From assembly GCA_025677815.1 (NCBI GenBank), contig JAIXMP010000006.1, positions 1,426,001-1,490,000 of the forward strand: a stretch of DNA of 64,000 nt, written 5' to 3'. This document shows positions 35,462 to 46,301 of this stretch, piece by piece. The DNA is from Phascolomyces articulosus (Eukaryota; Mucoromycota; Mucoromycetes; Mucorales; Lichtheimiaceae). A program made the translations under genes and the position numbers. How positions within the stretch are numbered: the stretch's first letter is position 1; each line of letters begins with the position of its first letter. The notes beneath the pieces are model-generated. The model was not told the DNA's origin. It saw only the letters and a list, made by a program, of their open reading frames with translations, and made no database searches.

Positions 35462-36362
35462 CTATATATTAGCATTATGTGCGCGCATAAATATATCTTT
35501 CAGTTGATAAAATCTTTCTACTAATGGTGGAATCAATGTAATGTCCAACGCAAACCTTAAAAGATTTAAATTAGTCAATTCCACCGACAAATACGTTATG
35601 GAGGAAGCACCACTCAACTTAAGAAATTGGATATTGATACCTAAAATCGCATTGTATGGTAAGTATAAAAGGCTATATTATAACAATCTTGATAAGATAC
35701 AATAATAGATATAAAACTTACCACATATAAGTGTCTCGACCATCACCGCACCATTAACACCACGGATAACAAGTTTATATCGCACAATCATTATTTTCAA
35801 TCCTTTTCCTATTCGTACTACCTTACTCTCGCCATGATTACTACTAAAGGCTTTTAATTCAGTAGTAATGAATTCTAACTTCATTGTGGTATTGATGCTT
35901 TGATTAGCTATGGAAGACATATGAATATATAAAACATTCTTTATCTTGCGAATGCCTGTCTGGTTTTAGTTCTGATGTACTCCTATAATAGCACAAGAAA
36001 CAACACTGATATTATTAGTATCTGAATAGCTTACTATAAAAGAAACGTACTAACTCAAAAAGACTTATATTAAACGTGTTGATTTGGGCATTTCTTAGCA
36101 TACCAAATGTGTTATCGATGGAAGGTACAATCATGACATTTCCAAAATTTCTTGGATACTGGTTCCATCCTGCCATTGAATTAAGAAGGTCTACTATTTT
36201 CATCACCATCGCCCTGTTGTACATATTGAGTATTTGTTTATTGGTTAGCGCGAAAACACATAAATCCACATCCGCCGGTTTTTGACAATGTTTTGAATGG
36301 TACTTTTGTGATGCAAGTAGAGGGTTTGCGTCTTTAAGAGCTGATAAATCAATGTTATGCAT
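35462..36362 (-). CDS. Hypothetical protein with leucine-rich-repeat-like pattern
   Basis: Tentative three-exon model, 36362-36051, 35959-35722 and 35640-35462, in phase to 242 aa. Coding character rests on three consecutive open stretches that join through gtacgt/accag and gtaagt/tttag signals. The middle and last exons show a regular spacing of Leu/Ile (e.g. MKLEFITTELKAF, LKIMIVRYKLVI, IQFLKLSGASSITYLSVELT, LNLLRFALDITLIPPLV) like the LRR part of F-box/LRR proteins, but no F-box is seen. The N-terminus (MHNIDLSALKDANPLLASQK) may be missing upstream exons. It could also be a fragment of a decayed gene. Confidence 0.4.
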
Positions 36363-37541
36363 TATAAAAAGATGAATTCTTTCTGTTTTAGAAATGAAAG
36401 TCTTATAATATGTGTGTATATGATACCATAAACAAACAGAGAAAGAAAAGCGCATGTAAAAAAAAGGTTACAAAATCGATAGTTGCAGTTGAAATAAACA
36501 TGTTGTTTTACATAAAGATAGACACTTTGATAACCAAGGAAATGCGATTCCATACAAAGTATGAACTTAATTTGTCAGCACAGCAGCAGCAGCAGCACCA
36601 CATGTTATGCTTGTAGACATCAAATCTGAATGTGAACATATATGCAGAGACACCCTTGGGTATAATGGAAAAATAGGATTATCTTTATTCCAGATTGATC
36701 CCAGGGCAACCGCGTTTCCCAGATAACAACTGTACGTCAAATTTAAAGTAACTAAAAAAAAGTTTTCTGTATTTTAAACTTTAGCCAATCATTTATTTTT
36801 ATTTATAACCAACGGATGTTTCAATCCAAGATACAAAAAAAAAATATTATTTAAAGTCATTTTTTACCAAAAAAAAATTTTTTCTTCCTTTTCCTTTCCA
36901 ACATTAAAATACAAAGAAGGTGCGTTATCAAAGTAATTTTTCTATAATATAAACGGGAAGAAAGGATTCTTTTTGCAAAAGAAGTAGAATATGTAGTATT
37001 ATAGACATATAAAGGATGAAAGTTAAAGACGCGGAGGCTGGAGCAAAAGTTCCTTCAATGAATTGCTTTGTCTGATTTGCTCACTGAAACACTGTCTATT
37101 CTACGCTCTATTCCAACTATTTTGCATAACGATGGGAGGAGGGAGAAGGATAACAAAAGCGATAACTAATTGAATGGTTTTGTTGTTATTATATAGGTAA
37201 CAAATATAATAATAGTATAGCCAAGAAGCGCGTTTATGTACGAGAAGGATGCGCGTACTACAATTTTGTATTAGATTAAATAGTAGATTGATATATAAAA
37301 ATAATACTACTCCCTTTAATAAATTCACAGACCAAATCAGGCAAGGTCTAAGTTTCGAAAATATTATTATTATTTTTTACCTCTTATATGTAAATATAAG
37401 AGAAAGGATGATCCATTTAGTTCCTTATTTTTTTATAGTCTATTCTTCTCTTTCTTTTCTTTTCTTTTCCTTTCTTCTTTTCTTCTTCATCACCTAATCT
37501 TGTGAAAAAAAAACTTTTCTAAAAAAAAAAAAAAAGAAAAC
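36363..37541. other. Intergenic, divergent promoter region
   Basis: No supported gene. A CAG repeat at 36580-36597. The strongly pyrimidine-rich stretch 37430-37495 and an A-run at 37518 immediately precede the Cys-rich membrane protein gene, probably its core promoter and leader. Confidence 0.45.
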
Positions 37542-38556
37542 ATGGCTGATCCCTACGCGAATCAATATGGTCCTCCTACCACAGGTCATCAGCCTCAATA
37601 CCCGCCATCGCCATTCGGACCTCAACAACACCAACAAGGTTATGATCAATCTTACTTTGCAAGTCAAACCCCAATGCACCAACAACCCATGGCAACAGAT
37701 CAAACAGTTGCTTTACAAGATAGTCACCATGTAGCAGGCACTAAAAAACCGGATGAATATAATGATCCACAAGCAGTTTCGTTATCTGACTACAAACAAC
37801 ACGAACGAGAAGAACACATGTACAATAATAATAGTCATTATTATCAAGATGCTGGTGGTTATGGAGGAGGAGGGGGCGCAGGTTACTCGGATTATAATAA
37901 CAACTATAACCAATACGCTGGTGGTGGTCAAAATAACTACGGACCTTCACATGCTCCTTATTATGATGATCCTACAGATGTACCTATGGTACAACAAAAC
38001 GCCAGTAGTCGACCGCGTCCAACCGGTGGTCCTACTTTAGCACCTGAAGATGAAGCTGCTGCTTATAAACCGAAACAATATAAACGACATGAAGATGGAG
38101 GAGGATGTAACTGTTGTTGTTATAATCCAGAATGTACATGTTATAACTGTTTCTGTTGGTTATTGAACGTGGCGTTTTTGATTGCAGGGATCGCCTTGAT
38201 CGTCTCCGCTTCTGTGATCCAGGGCAAGTGTGAAGATCAGTGTGGTGAAATACCTGAACAACTCAGTGATGCGGCGGAAACCTGTGGTACAATTTGTGGA
38301 AAAGTAGTACACGACGCTTTATTCTATAGGTAAATTGCAACTATTATTTTATATCATCTACTATATATGGATGGCTGATGGGAAGATAACCCTGTTTTTA
38401 TTTTCATTATGTGATATTCTCTCGTTCCTTCTCTTTTTATTCATTCATACCTACTTTTATTTTTATTTTAGTGGTATTGGTATAACAGCTTTAGCTGGTC
38501 TGGCTGTTGTATGGAGACTTGTTATGTGTATGTGTGCCGCTGGATCCAGACGTTAA
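37542..38556 (+). CDS. Pro/Gln/Gly/Tyr-rich protein with Cys-rich patch and two C-terminal membrane segments
   Basis: Two exons, 37542-38329 and 38472-38556, give 290 aa. About 180 residues of low-complexity sequence (Pro, Gln, His, Tyr, Asn, Gly; e.g. PPTTGHQPQYPPSPFGP, GGYGGGGGAGYSDYNNNYNQ) lead to a dense Cys cluster, GGGCNCCCYNPECTCYNCFC. Then come a membrane helix (LLNVAFLIAGIALIVSASVI), a Cys-containing loop with CEDQCGEI and CGTICGK, and a second helix formed across the intron (GIGITALAGLAVVWRLVMCM). The Cys cluster next to a membrane helix suggests palmitoylation or metal binding. The loop cysteines could form disulphides. Family not recognised. Confidence 0.85.
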
Positions 38557-39097
38557 ACAAAGAAAAAAAGAGCCGTAGTGAATTTTTTTAGTGTCTTTTT
38601 CTGCTTTTGTAAAAAAAAAAAAGATCATGTCTATAACCAACAAACGTTACTGATATAATATCGACCCAATTTTTATTTGTTTTTACACTCTTTTTCCCCT
38701 TTTCTTCTTCTCCATTTTATACATAGTAAATATATCCATTTTTATTATTATTATACAAGCTATTTTTTTGAGTTAAACAAACAACAATTTGATATATAAT
38801 AATACATCAATAGTACGACTAATTTATCTGTTTCTAAATTAGATTTAAATGAAGTAGTGGGTCCTATCATCAGGACCGAAACAAAGCCTCTTTTTCCCTT
38901 GTGTGTGTATCTGTGTCTATAAATATTATCTCACGCTTTTTATTGTTCCTGACAATTTTATTTATGGATGAAACAGACGGTAATGCATAAATCTGTACCA
39001 CGCAATCCGCCTGATATAATAAAACACATATATCCACGCATTTATTTCTGAGTTTTCTTTCTTTTCTTTCACCATAATATATTATTATTTTTTTCAA
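38557..39097. other. Intergenic
   Basis: No gene seen. 3' flank of the membrane protein and 5' flank of OTU1; AT-rich. Confidence 0.5.
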
Positions 39098-41369
39098 ATG
39101 AGATTACGCGTTCGTCATCCTAGCGGTGCTAGCATTTTGGATTCTCTTGCCCCAGAACATACCATTACCGATTTAAAAGAAACCATTGCAAAAGAGATTG
39201 GTGGGCTTTCATGGCAACAAGTAGAAGGTATTGTTTGTTTCTTAGTGAGGTGAAAAAAGCTATATTTTTTTCATGGAAACTCATTTATAAAAATAAAAAG
39301 TGTCTGGAGGTTACCCTTTTCGTAAATATACCAATGATTCAGATACATTGGAAACAGCTGGTATTCGAAATGGGGATGCGTTGAACGTGAGGATATTAGA
39401 TACACCAGCTTTTGCACAACAGCAACCAAAACCACAACAACGATCCCAAGCAACCAGTGCTCCGGCAAGCCAACCAACAACAACTACACAACCTACTGAA
39501 TCACTTGTATCAGCTGACGGATCAGAAGTGGTGGAAACATCGGGAGGATATTTGTCATTACGGGTAAAAAAAAATTGAATTACGTCATTTTCTATTAAAG
39601 TGATGGATGGATGGTGACAACAGACGATGTAATCCTTTTTTTTTTGGGATGGTTTGCATTAAAATGAATCAATTTCTTTTATGATAGACTGTTCCTGATG
39701 ATAATTCGTGTTTGTTTCGTTCATTAGGTAAGCTCAAATATAACTGCTTTTATATGTATAAAAATCTAGATGTAATTATAGGATTTCTAACTTATTTCTT
39801 CCTTGGTAAATGATATTATAGGGTATGTTGATTAGATGAATCGAAAGGAAGAAAGAAAAATAGAAACATAGCTCTTGTTGAAAACTAAATATTTCCCCAA
39901 TGGTATATATAGTTATGTACTTAGTCGAGATACATCCATGTCAGATGAACTACGAAGTGGTATGAATGGGGATTCAGTTTTTTTTTTATCAATGTAGATA
40001 GATCGTCAGCAATCATATATGTACTGGAAATAGTAAGTGGCGAACACTCATTCTCATATATATATATACATAGTGATTGCGGCCACCATAAAAGAGGATC
40101 CAATTGAATATTCTGAGGCGACCTTGGGACAAAATCGTGGTAAGTTCCTTTTTTCTTCCTATAAAAATCAAAACAAAAAGCAGGAAACAGGAGAATATGA
40201 TAGTCTGGTTTTTTTAATATCGATCTTTTAATAAACTTAGAAAAATACATTGATTGGATTCAAAAAGAAACTTCTTGGGGTGGTGCTATTGGTAAGCTTT
40301 TTTTTCTATTATTATATAAAAAATAGAGCATTTTTACTTGAAAGAAGACAAATCACTCTTTTCTATTATTATTTATGCTCATCGTTTTTTTTTAAAAAAA
40401 AAAATTGGGATATTGTATATAGAAATTTCAATTTTTTCAAAGCATTTTGATGTCGGTATGAAAATATATCCTAAAACTAAAGAGTCTAGATTCGGATGTT
40501 TCGCGCCATGATAAACAATATATAAGTAAAATAATGGGCTCTCCTTTATATATATATATATATATATAGAAATTGCAAGCATTGATGTCCAGACAGGTCG
40601 AATTGATCGATTCGGTAAAATAAAAAAAAATACACTTTTTATTTTCAAGCTATTTTTCATGATCATTATTAGTTCACCATGACTAATATAATTATAATAG
40701 GAGAAGGTTCTTATTCTGAACGAGTTCTTATTATATATAGCGGTATTCGTAAGTGATGGATCATGAACATTGGAAATATGTAAAACGAGAAAACACCAAA
40801 GGGCATTGGATCCATTTATTCATCGGATGCCCTTTACGTAATTATTAGATTATGACGCTTTGGCTTTGGCACCTATGAAAGATGCACCCCCTGATTTTGA
40901 TCAAACCCGATTCCCAGTAGAGGATGATTCCATATTAGAAGCTGCTAAAAAATTAGCAGAGATTTTACGTCAAGTAAGAAAATGAGATGTCTTTCACGTC
41001 TTACAGATGATGGGATCCAAAAAAGGATGAACGATTCATTTTTTACCTATTACTTATTGTGACGGAATGATATGAATAGAAACGTAAATTTACGGATGTG
41101 GCCAATTTTACATTGAAATGTAATCAATGTCAGACAGGTCTTGTAGGAGAAAAAGGTAATCACACTGGAATTTTACATTTAGTAACTTCTAAAGAGAGGT
41201 TTCTTTTTTAAAGCTGGTGATTAACTGATGTATTTTATATTAGATGCACAAAAACATGCAGCAGTAAGTAAATCGCATTTTTCTTATATTGAGAGCAAAT
41301 CTATTCATTTTTCTATGATTCTTTTTGTATATACAGGCAACTGGACATACTCACTTTGTAGAATATTAA
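39098..41369 (+). CDS. OTU1: OTU-family deubiquitinase OTU1 (YOD1)
   Basis: Fourteen exons give 325 aa: 39098-39227, 39301-39563, 39688-39727, 39822 (1 nt), 39913-39959, 40074-40139, 40241-40291, 40423-40455, 40570-40614, 40701-40748, 40849-40973, 41080-41155, 41244-41263, 41337-41369. Domains: an N-terminal UBX-like ubiquitin fold (MRLRVRHPSGASILDSL to NGDALNVRIL), a Gln/Thr-rich linker, and an OTU domain with catalytic Asp and Cys in TVPDDNSCLFRSLGYVL. His lies in YSGIHYDALALAP and the conserved block WGGAIE/KHFDVEIASIDVQTGR is present. A C-terminal C2H2 finger follows: CNQCQTGL, then H in QKHAATGHTH. The family cleaves ubiquitin chains from Cdc48/p97 clients. GYVL is only in frame if the single base at 39822 is retained. 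Several exons are 20-50 nt long. Confidence 0.9.
39822..39822 (+). other. OTU1: Putative one-nucleotide exon of OTU1
   Basis: The Gly codon of SLGYVL must be assembled from G39727, G39822 and T39913. The flanking introns, 39728-39821 (gtaagc donor, tctaac branch-like string, attatag) and 39823-39912 (gtatgt donor, actaa, atatatag), each have complete splice signals. Without this base the frame shifts and the conserved GYVL is lost. Confidence 0.65.
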
Positions 41370-42309
41370 GACGAGTTGATACGTAATAATAAAATACCAA
41401 GAAGTGAAAACCAACTTGACAGGAATTACAATTCTTATTACCGTTCGGATCGATTGGTCATTTATACTATCTATCTACGATTTCATCTATTATGTCATTC
41501 ACTTAAGGCATATTATAATATCCATATCTAGACTTTTTACAAAATAAATATAAACTAACTTTTTCACAAAAATTAAGAGCGTTTTGAATACTACAACTGA
41601 TGGCTTATTAATAACTGTGTCTACTTTACGTATGCATCTTGCATTGGATTTGGAAAGAGGTATTAAGTTGTTTAGAACTATTCAACTACGTTAATAGAAT
41701 TGAGTCGAAAGACATATACAAAAAAAACCAACATTTTTTTCAAGTTTTTATGTAGCAAGGAAGCACTGTAGCCAACTTTAGGACCTGTATATGTTGCTCG
41801 ATATAGTACCCTTTTTTTGGAGTTTTATTCAGAGTACGTATGAAAAGCGCCTTTAGTATTTGGTTTGGCTGTCTGTCTGTAAGGTAACGCCTTCCATTTT
41901 TTATGGAAACGGTGATATAAATTTATTGGCACCCAATAGTTTATATTAGAAATAAAAGCAATGCAGTAAAAAAAATCCCATCACCATTTTGCATATAAAA
42001 GACTTGATCTTCGAAATAAACCAAGTTAAAAAGGTGTGCACCCTACATGTATTTGCTGTCTGTTCTAAGCCCTGCCATAACGATGAAAGCAAGAAATATA
42101 ATGACGAATACGTATATAATATAGTTAATGATGAAAGGCTTGATCTACTCAAATAATATTTATTTTTATAAGTTTCTGTGTTGTACGTAGAATAGATAGT
42201 TAAAAAAAATAAAAAAAATAAAAAAAAATAAACGGGAAGCCTTTTGAAACACGATTTTTTGTAGATATGATAAAGATAAAAACAAAGATAAAGATTATTT
42301 CTATTGTTC
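41370..42309. other. Intergenic
   Basis: No gene seen. A-rich tracts at 42205-42233 directly precede the HET relic below. Confidence 0.5.
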
Positions 42310-42594
42310 TAAGGAGGATAACGTCTACTGGCGCAAGTAGAAAAATTTTACTCTCAACAAATAACTGCTCTAGAGTTTGCTTTTGATCAATTAACAGAAG
42401 AATTGGATGATCCTTTATTTTCAGACTCTTATGAGTTTTACTATCCCGTACTGAAAATAAGGCAAGGGGGGAAATATTATAAAACTATAGGATGTTTTGT
42501 AATAGCAAATGAAAGAAGTGAAGATATTTTCTCTGAATGTAAAGTACCGCAAAAAACGTTTTTGATTCAATATAAAACAATTCTTTGCTTATAA
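42310..42594 (+). pseudogene. Second HET-gene C-terminal relic
   Basis: The end of the frame reads YYPVLKIRQGGKYYKTIGCF and KTFLIQ. It aligns with the C-terminus of the intact HET gene (YPVIKKKQGEEYYKAIGCC ... QTFLIK). Only about the last 80-90 residues are represented, without a HET domain. Confidence 0.7.
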
Positions 42595-42789
42595 TATATA
42601 GAGATAAACGTGCCTTTTTTTGTTTTATTAAAATGAGCTAAATTCATTAAGGTATGATAATAATTTTAGTTGTGGCACTTAATCTTTAGCGGGACTTTAG
42701 CTATATACAAGTCTAAGGTTAAATAATTATAATTTGCAGCTGCTTATTTCGCTAGATATAACGACGCTGACATATTGGGGATATAATTA

Positions 42790-44987
42790 TTATAAACCAT
42801 AATCACAGTTGACATCGTACTTCTGCCCTGTAGCAGGGATCTCGAGTTGCATTCGAATTTCAGTTTTACCAAAATACATGCTACATATATAAAAAGAAGC
42901 ATTACTATTAGTACATTAATCAACAATAGTAGTACTTATAAGCAACAAACAATGCATTATTAATATCATCAAACATTACCTGATATTAAGCGCAATACGT
43001 TTGTTCTTTTTTATATTTTTCAATTTAGGAACGGTTATTGCCATCTTTGCAATGCGATAGACACCTATTTCATCGCAATAGCGCGGGATACTATCGTTTT
43101 CCGTTGCATAGAGATTAATAGCAAATGATTCTTCTGTTCCATAATAGAAAAGTGAAATTTTCTCTTGAACACAATGGTCAATTGGCAATTCATCATTCTT
43201 CTTTACAAAGGTATGAAATCGACCACTACATCGTATACTACCATCCGGTTTTGTGAAACGTTTGGAGGTTGGATCAATTTTGTCATCAAAGACTGCATCA
43301 ACGTTAATCCCATAAAATCGTTTTGCTATTCGTGAAACGACGGCGCGAGGGTTCACTCCAAAATAGGCAGCTCCACGAACAACAGCTAAAGCAGCACGCT
43401 CTGCTGGACAAGCTATTTGTTTTATTTTACGGCCATGAAACTCTTGTTGGACTCTTTGAAATAAATACTTGGAAGAACCGAATCCACCAACGAGAAATAG
43501 GTAATCTAATCGACCATTGGGTATTTGCTGATACTGTCGTTCAATAAGTGCCAACTATTATATAAATAAAAGTATAATCTCATTTCTTGTTCAGTGATAA
43601 ACTGGAGGGAAATGTTTCTAAACCAAAACCTTTATTACTTACTACTTTATCAATTACAGGATCAAACACTCGTTCTTTAAGCTCTGCACCCGATAATTTC
43701 AATATTCCTTCTTCCAAAAATCCATCCTCCTTATCATCCTCACGTAAACGCGTTGGTAAATCCTCCATTCTAACCGAACGAGGTAATTCCAAGAAAAAAT
43801 CATCCACTCCATTAAATTCTGGTTTAACACCATCGATGAAATACTCCATCATACTGCTCATTTCTCTCGGCGTAATCTTGTTCATAACATTTTCTCCTAA
43901 TTTTGTTTTGAGCAAATCCCGATAACGATCATCAAGAAAGACACTACCACAACTTTCACCCATTCCTTTGGTCACTTCTTTCAATTCTCGTATTTTTCTT
44001 CTTGATAAACTGCTATTTTTGGATTCCTTTGTAGAATTTACTTGAAAAATGATTAAATCGACAGTACCACCTCCTGCATCACAGATCATCATGCGATCTT
44101 TATCTTTAAGTTTTACTTGATCTGTCATGGTTTCCTCACAATACAGGGCTGCTGCTTCGGGCTCTGAAATAAGTTCAAGTCTGTCAGGTGGATCAGAGGG
44201 TGTAATAAGGCCTGCTTGGATTGCTGCTTGTCGCATCAAATTCTTAGCCTTGTCGGACCATACTGCAGGGACAGTAAGACAGTAACGAAAGGTATCTGGA
44301 TGATAATTATTGGCAAATCCATGTGATAATTCTTGTAAAGTATGCTTGTGTATTGCTGTCAGATAATCTGCTACAATTTGAAGTGGTGTTCTATATTTTT
44401 TTTATAATGAATCAAGTAGCTCTATGCAATAATCACAACATAAATGCAACTTGTACTATATGTTCATTCACTATAAATTACTTACAATCCATTTCCTAAG
44501 GGTGGACACTTTAAAGATTCATCCAAGTGGAGTTTGAACTGAGAAAGAAGTATATTTTGCTTAGCAACACGTGGGTTCAGCATAGCTTTTTTCGCGCCAT
44601 GACCCCATTCAGATAATGTTGGTCGTTGGGACAGTTTAGATTCTTGTTCTTGGTTATAGTGTGGGTAGACTGATAATGTGGGCACTTTGGGATAAAAATT
44701 ACCACCTTTATGTGGCCTATTCATTATTAAAGAAAATGTTAAATATAGGATAGTCCCAAAGATTTCTTTCGCGTGTTTCAATTATCATCATTATATATAT
44801 ATGGGATAGTAAATCGTTCTCTTTTAAAACATACGCACCAATTTTGAATATCAAATACTTCTACAGGTTTTTTTGAATGATTAAAAGCATAAGCAGCTCC
44901 TGAATAGGTTGTACCAAAATCATATGCAATAATGACTTTATAATCTGATGAAGATTGTTGTTTTTGTTGTGGGTTTGAACCAACCAT
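42790..44987 (-). CDS. HSPA12-like Hsp70-family ATPase, copy 2
   Basis: Five exons (44987-44839, 44716-44486, 44390-43643, 43554-42980, 42880-42790) give 597 aa. Same motif set as copy 1: IIAYDFGTTYSGAAYAFNHS, LISEPEAAALYCEE, MICDAGGGTVDLIIF, YLFLVGGFGSSKYLFQR, and the C-terminal MYFGKTEIRM. N-terminus MVGSNPQQ. A Ser/Lys-rich loop STKESKNSSLSRRKIREL after phosphate-2 is longer than in copies 1 and 4. This loop also occurs nearly base-for-base in the pseudogene at 58511-60069. The gene is divergent from copy 3 across a 1.3-kb spacer. Intron positions and phases equal those of the other copies. Function beyond ATP binding is unknown. Confidence 0.9.
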
Positions 44988-46301
44988 ATCACTCCTTGTT
45001 TTTATATTATTAAAGGTGAATAAAAAAAAGTAGAGAAAAAGAAAAGAAAAAGGGTTGAGAATCAAAGAAACATAATTTCGATTTCTAATAACACAATAAT
45101 GCTGTATTTTAGTAGCTTTGCATTTACACAGTGTAACATAGTTTTTATAACCCAAATATAATAACACTTTGCTTTTGCTATAGTATAAACAAATATTTTC
45201 TGCTTTTCCTGCTCCAAGGCAAGAACTCAGAAATTACACATTCTCTCCTTCCTTCTCAGAAATATTCTATATCTATAAATGTAAAAATATTACATCATTG
45301 GCTAAATCAATTGTTACTCAAACGCTAAGGTGAAAACTATTTTTATAATAGAAGCAGTATCGCTATACTCGTTAGATAAAACAAATTATAATGCATGTAA
45401 TAAAAATAGTTGTGGTCATAATATAATAATGTTATGGATTTTATATGATGAATTAAGAAAATAGAGTTGAAGTTATTTTCTCTTTCCTTCATTACCCAAT
45501 CTCTTTACGTAGTAGAAGCATAATATTTAAACCGAGATTTTTTATTTATCGCCTAAGTAATAAAGGCATTTTAGATACCTACAATATAAGCAATAGTGTG
45601 TTGTTATACTACAGACAGATTTCCACATTTACGCATGCGTAAAGATAGGTACTAGTTATTGCTGAATAGTACGTAGTGATAGAAGAAAAATGTATCTTCC
45701 ATTACCACTTTGTTTTTATCTTTATAAAGCCTTTCAACATATTTGAAATATGGTATATATTTTGACAGAAATGTTTTATTATGCTGGTTGATAAGACATC
45801 ACTATGAATAAAGTAACGCATAATGTCATGATATTGCATTTTTGAATTTGAGCATCACACTAATCCATTTCGGGTTATATCAGGCTTAGGAAGGCTTAGA
45901 TTTTATTATTTGTGTAATGGATATATTTCTGGAGAAAAATGGTAGAATATCACAGAACAAACAATTCTTTTTCAACAACTATCAAAGCTGTGATCCAGCT
46001 AGATACCATTTAAACAGATTAATTCAATAGGGATTCTGCATAAAATGCAGTAATTATTTTGGGTAAAGGAATAGTTTTAGTGTTAGTAAAGATGTGGAAT
46101 GTAAGTGAAGATGATAATTACTCCCTGCTTTGTTTCACAGCAATCGCATAGAAAGCTTAGCCCAAAAAAAACCACGTACATCATTCCATTCAAAAGTTGT
46201 TACACCATGTAATATAGTAATCGAATTTAACTGCTACATCTCTTTCTTTGTTTTTCAAACTCTCTTTCTTTTCTTCATCCATTTTTAAGTATCTAAACAA
46301 T
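44988..46301. promoter_or_regulatory. Shared upstream region of divergent HSPA12-like copies 2 and 3
   Basis: No gene. Pyrimidine-rich leaders precede both starts (44990-45060 read on the minus strand; 46240-46280 on the plus strand). No clear heat-shock element (nGAAnnTTCn arrays) was found by eye. Confidence 0.45.

Noticed and set aside
37741..38040. Frames overlapping the Cys-rich membrane protein gene
   Set aside because: Shadows of its low-complexity repeats.
43323..43925. Plus-strand open frames opposite HSPA12-like copy 2
   Set aside because: Antisense shadows of conserved coding exons.
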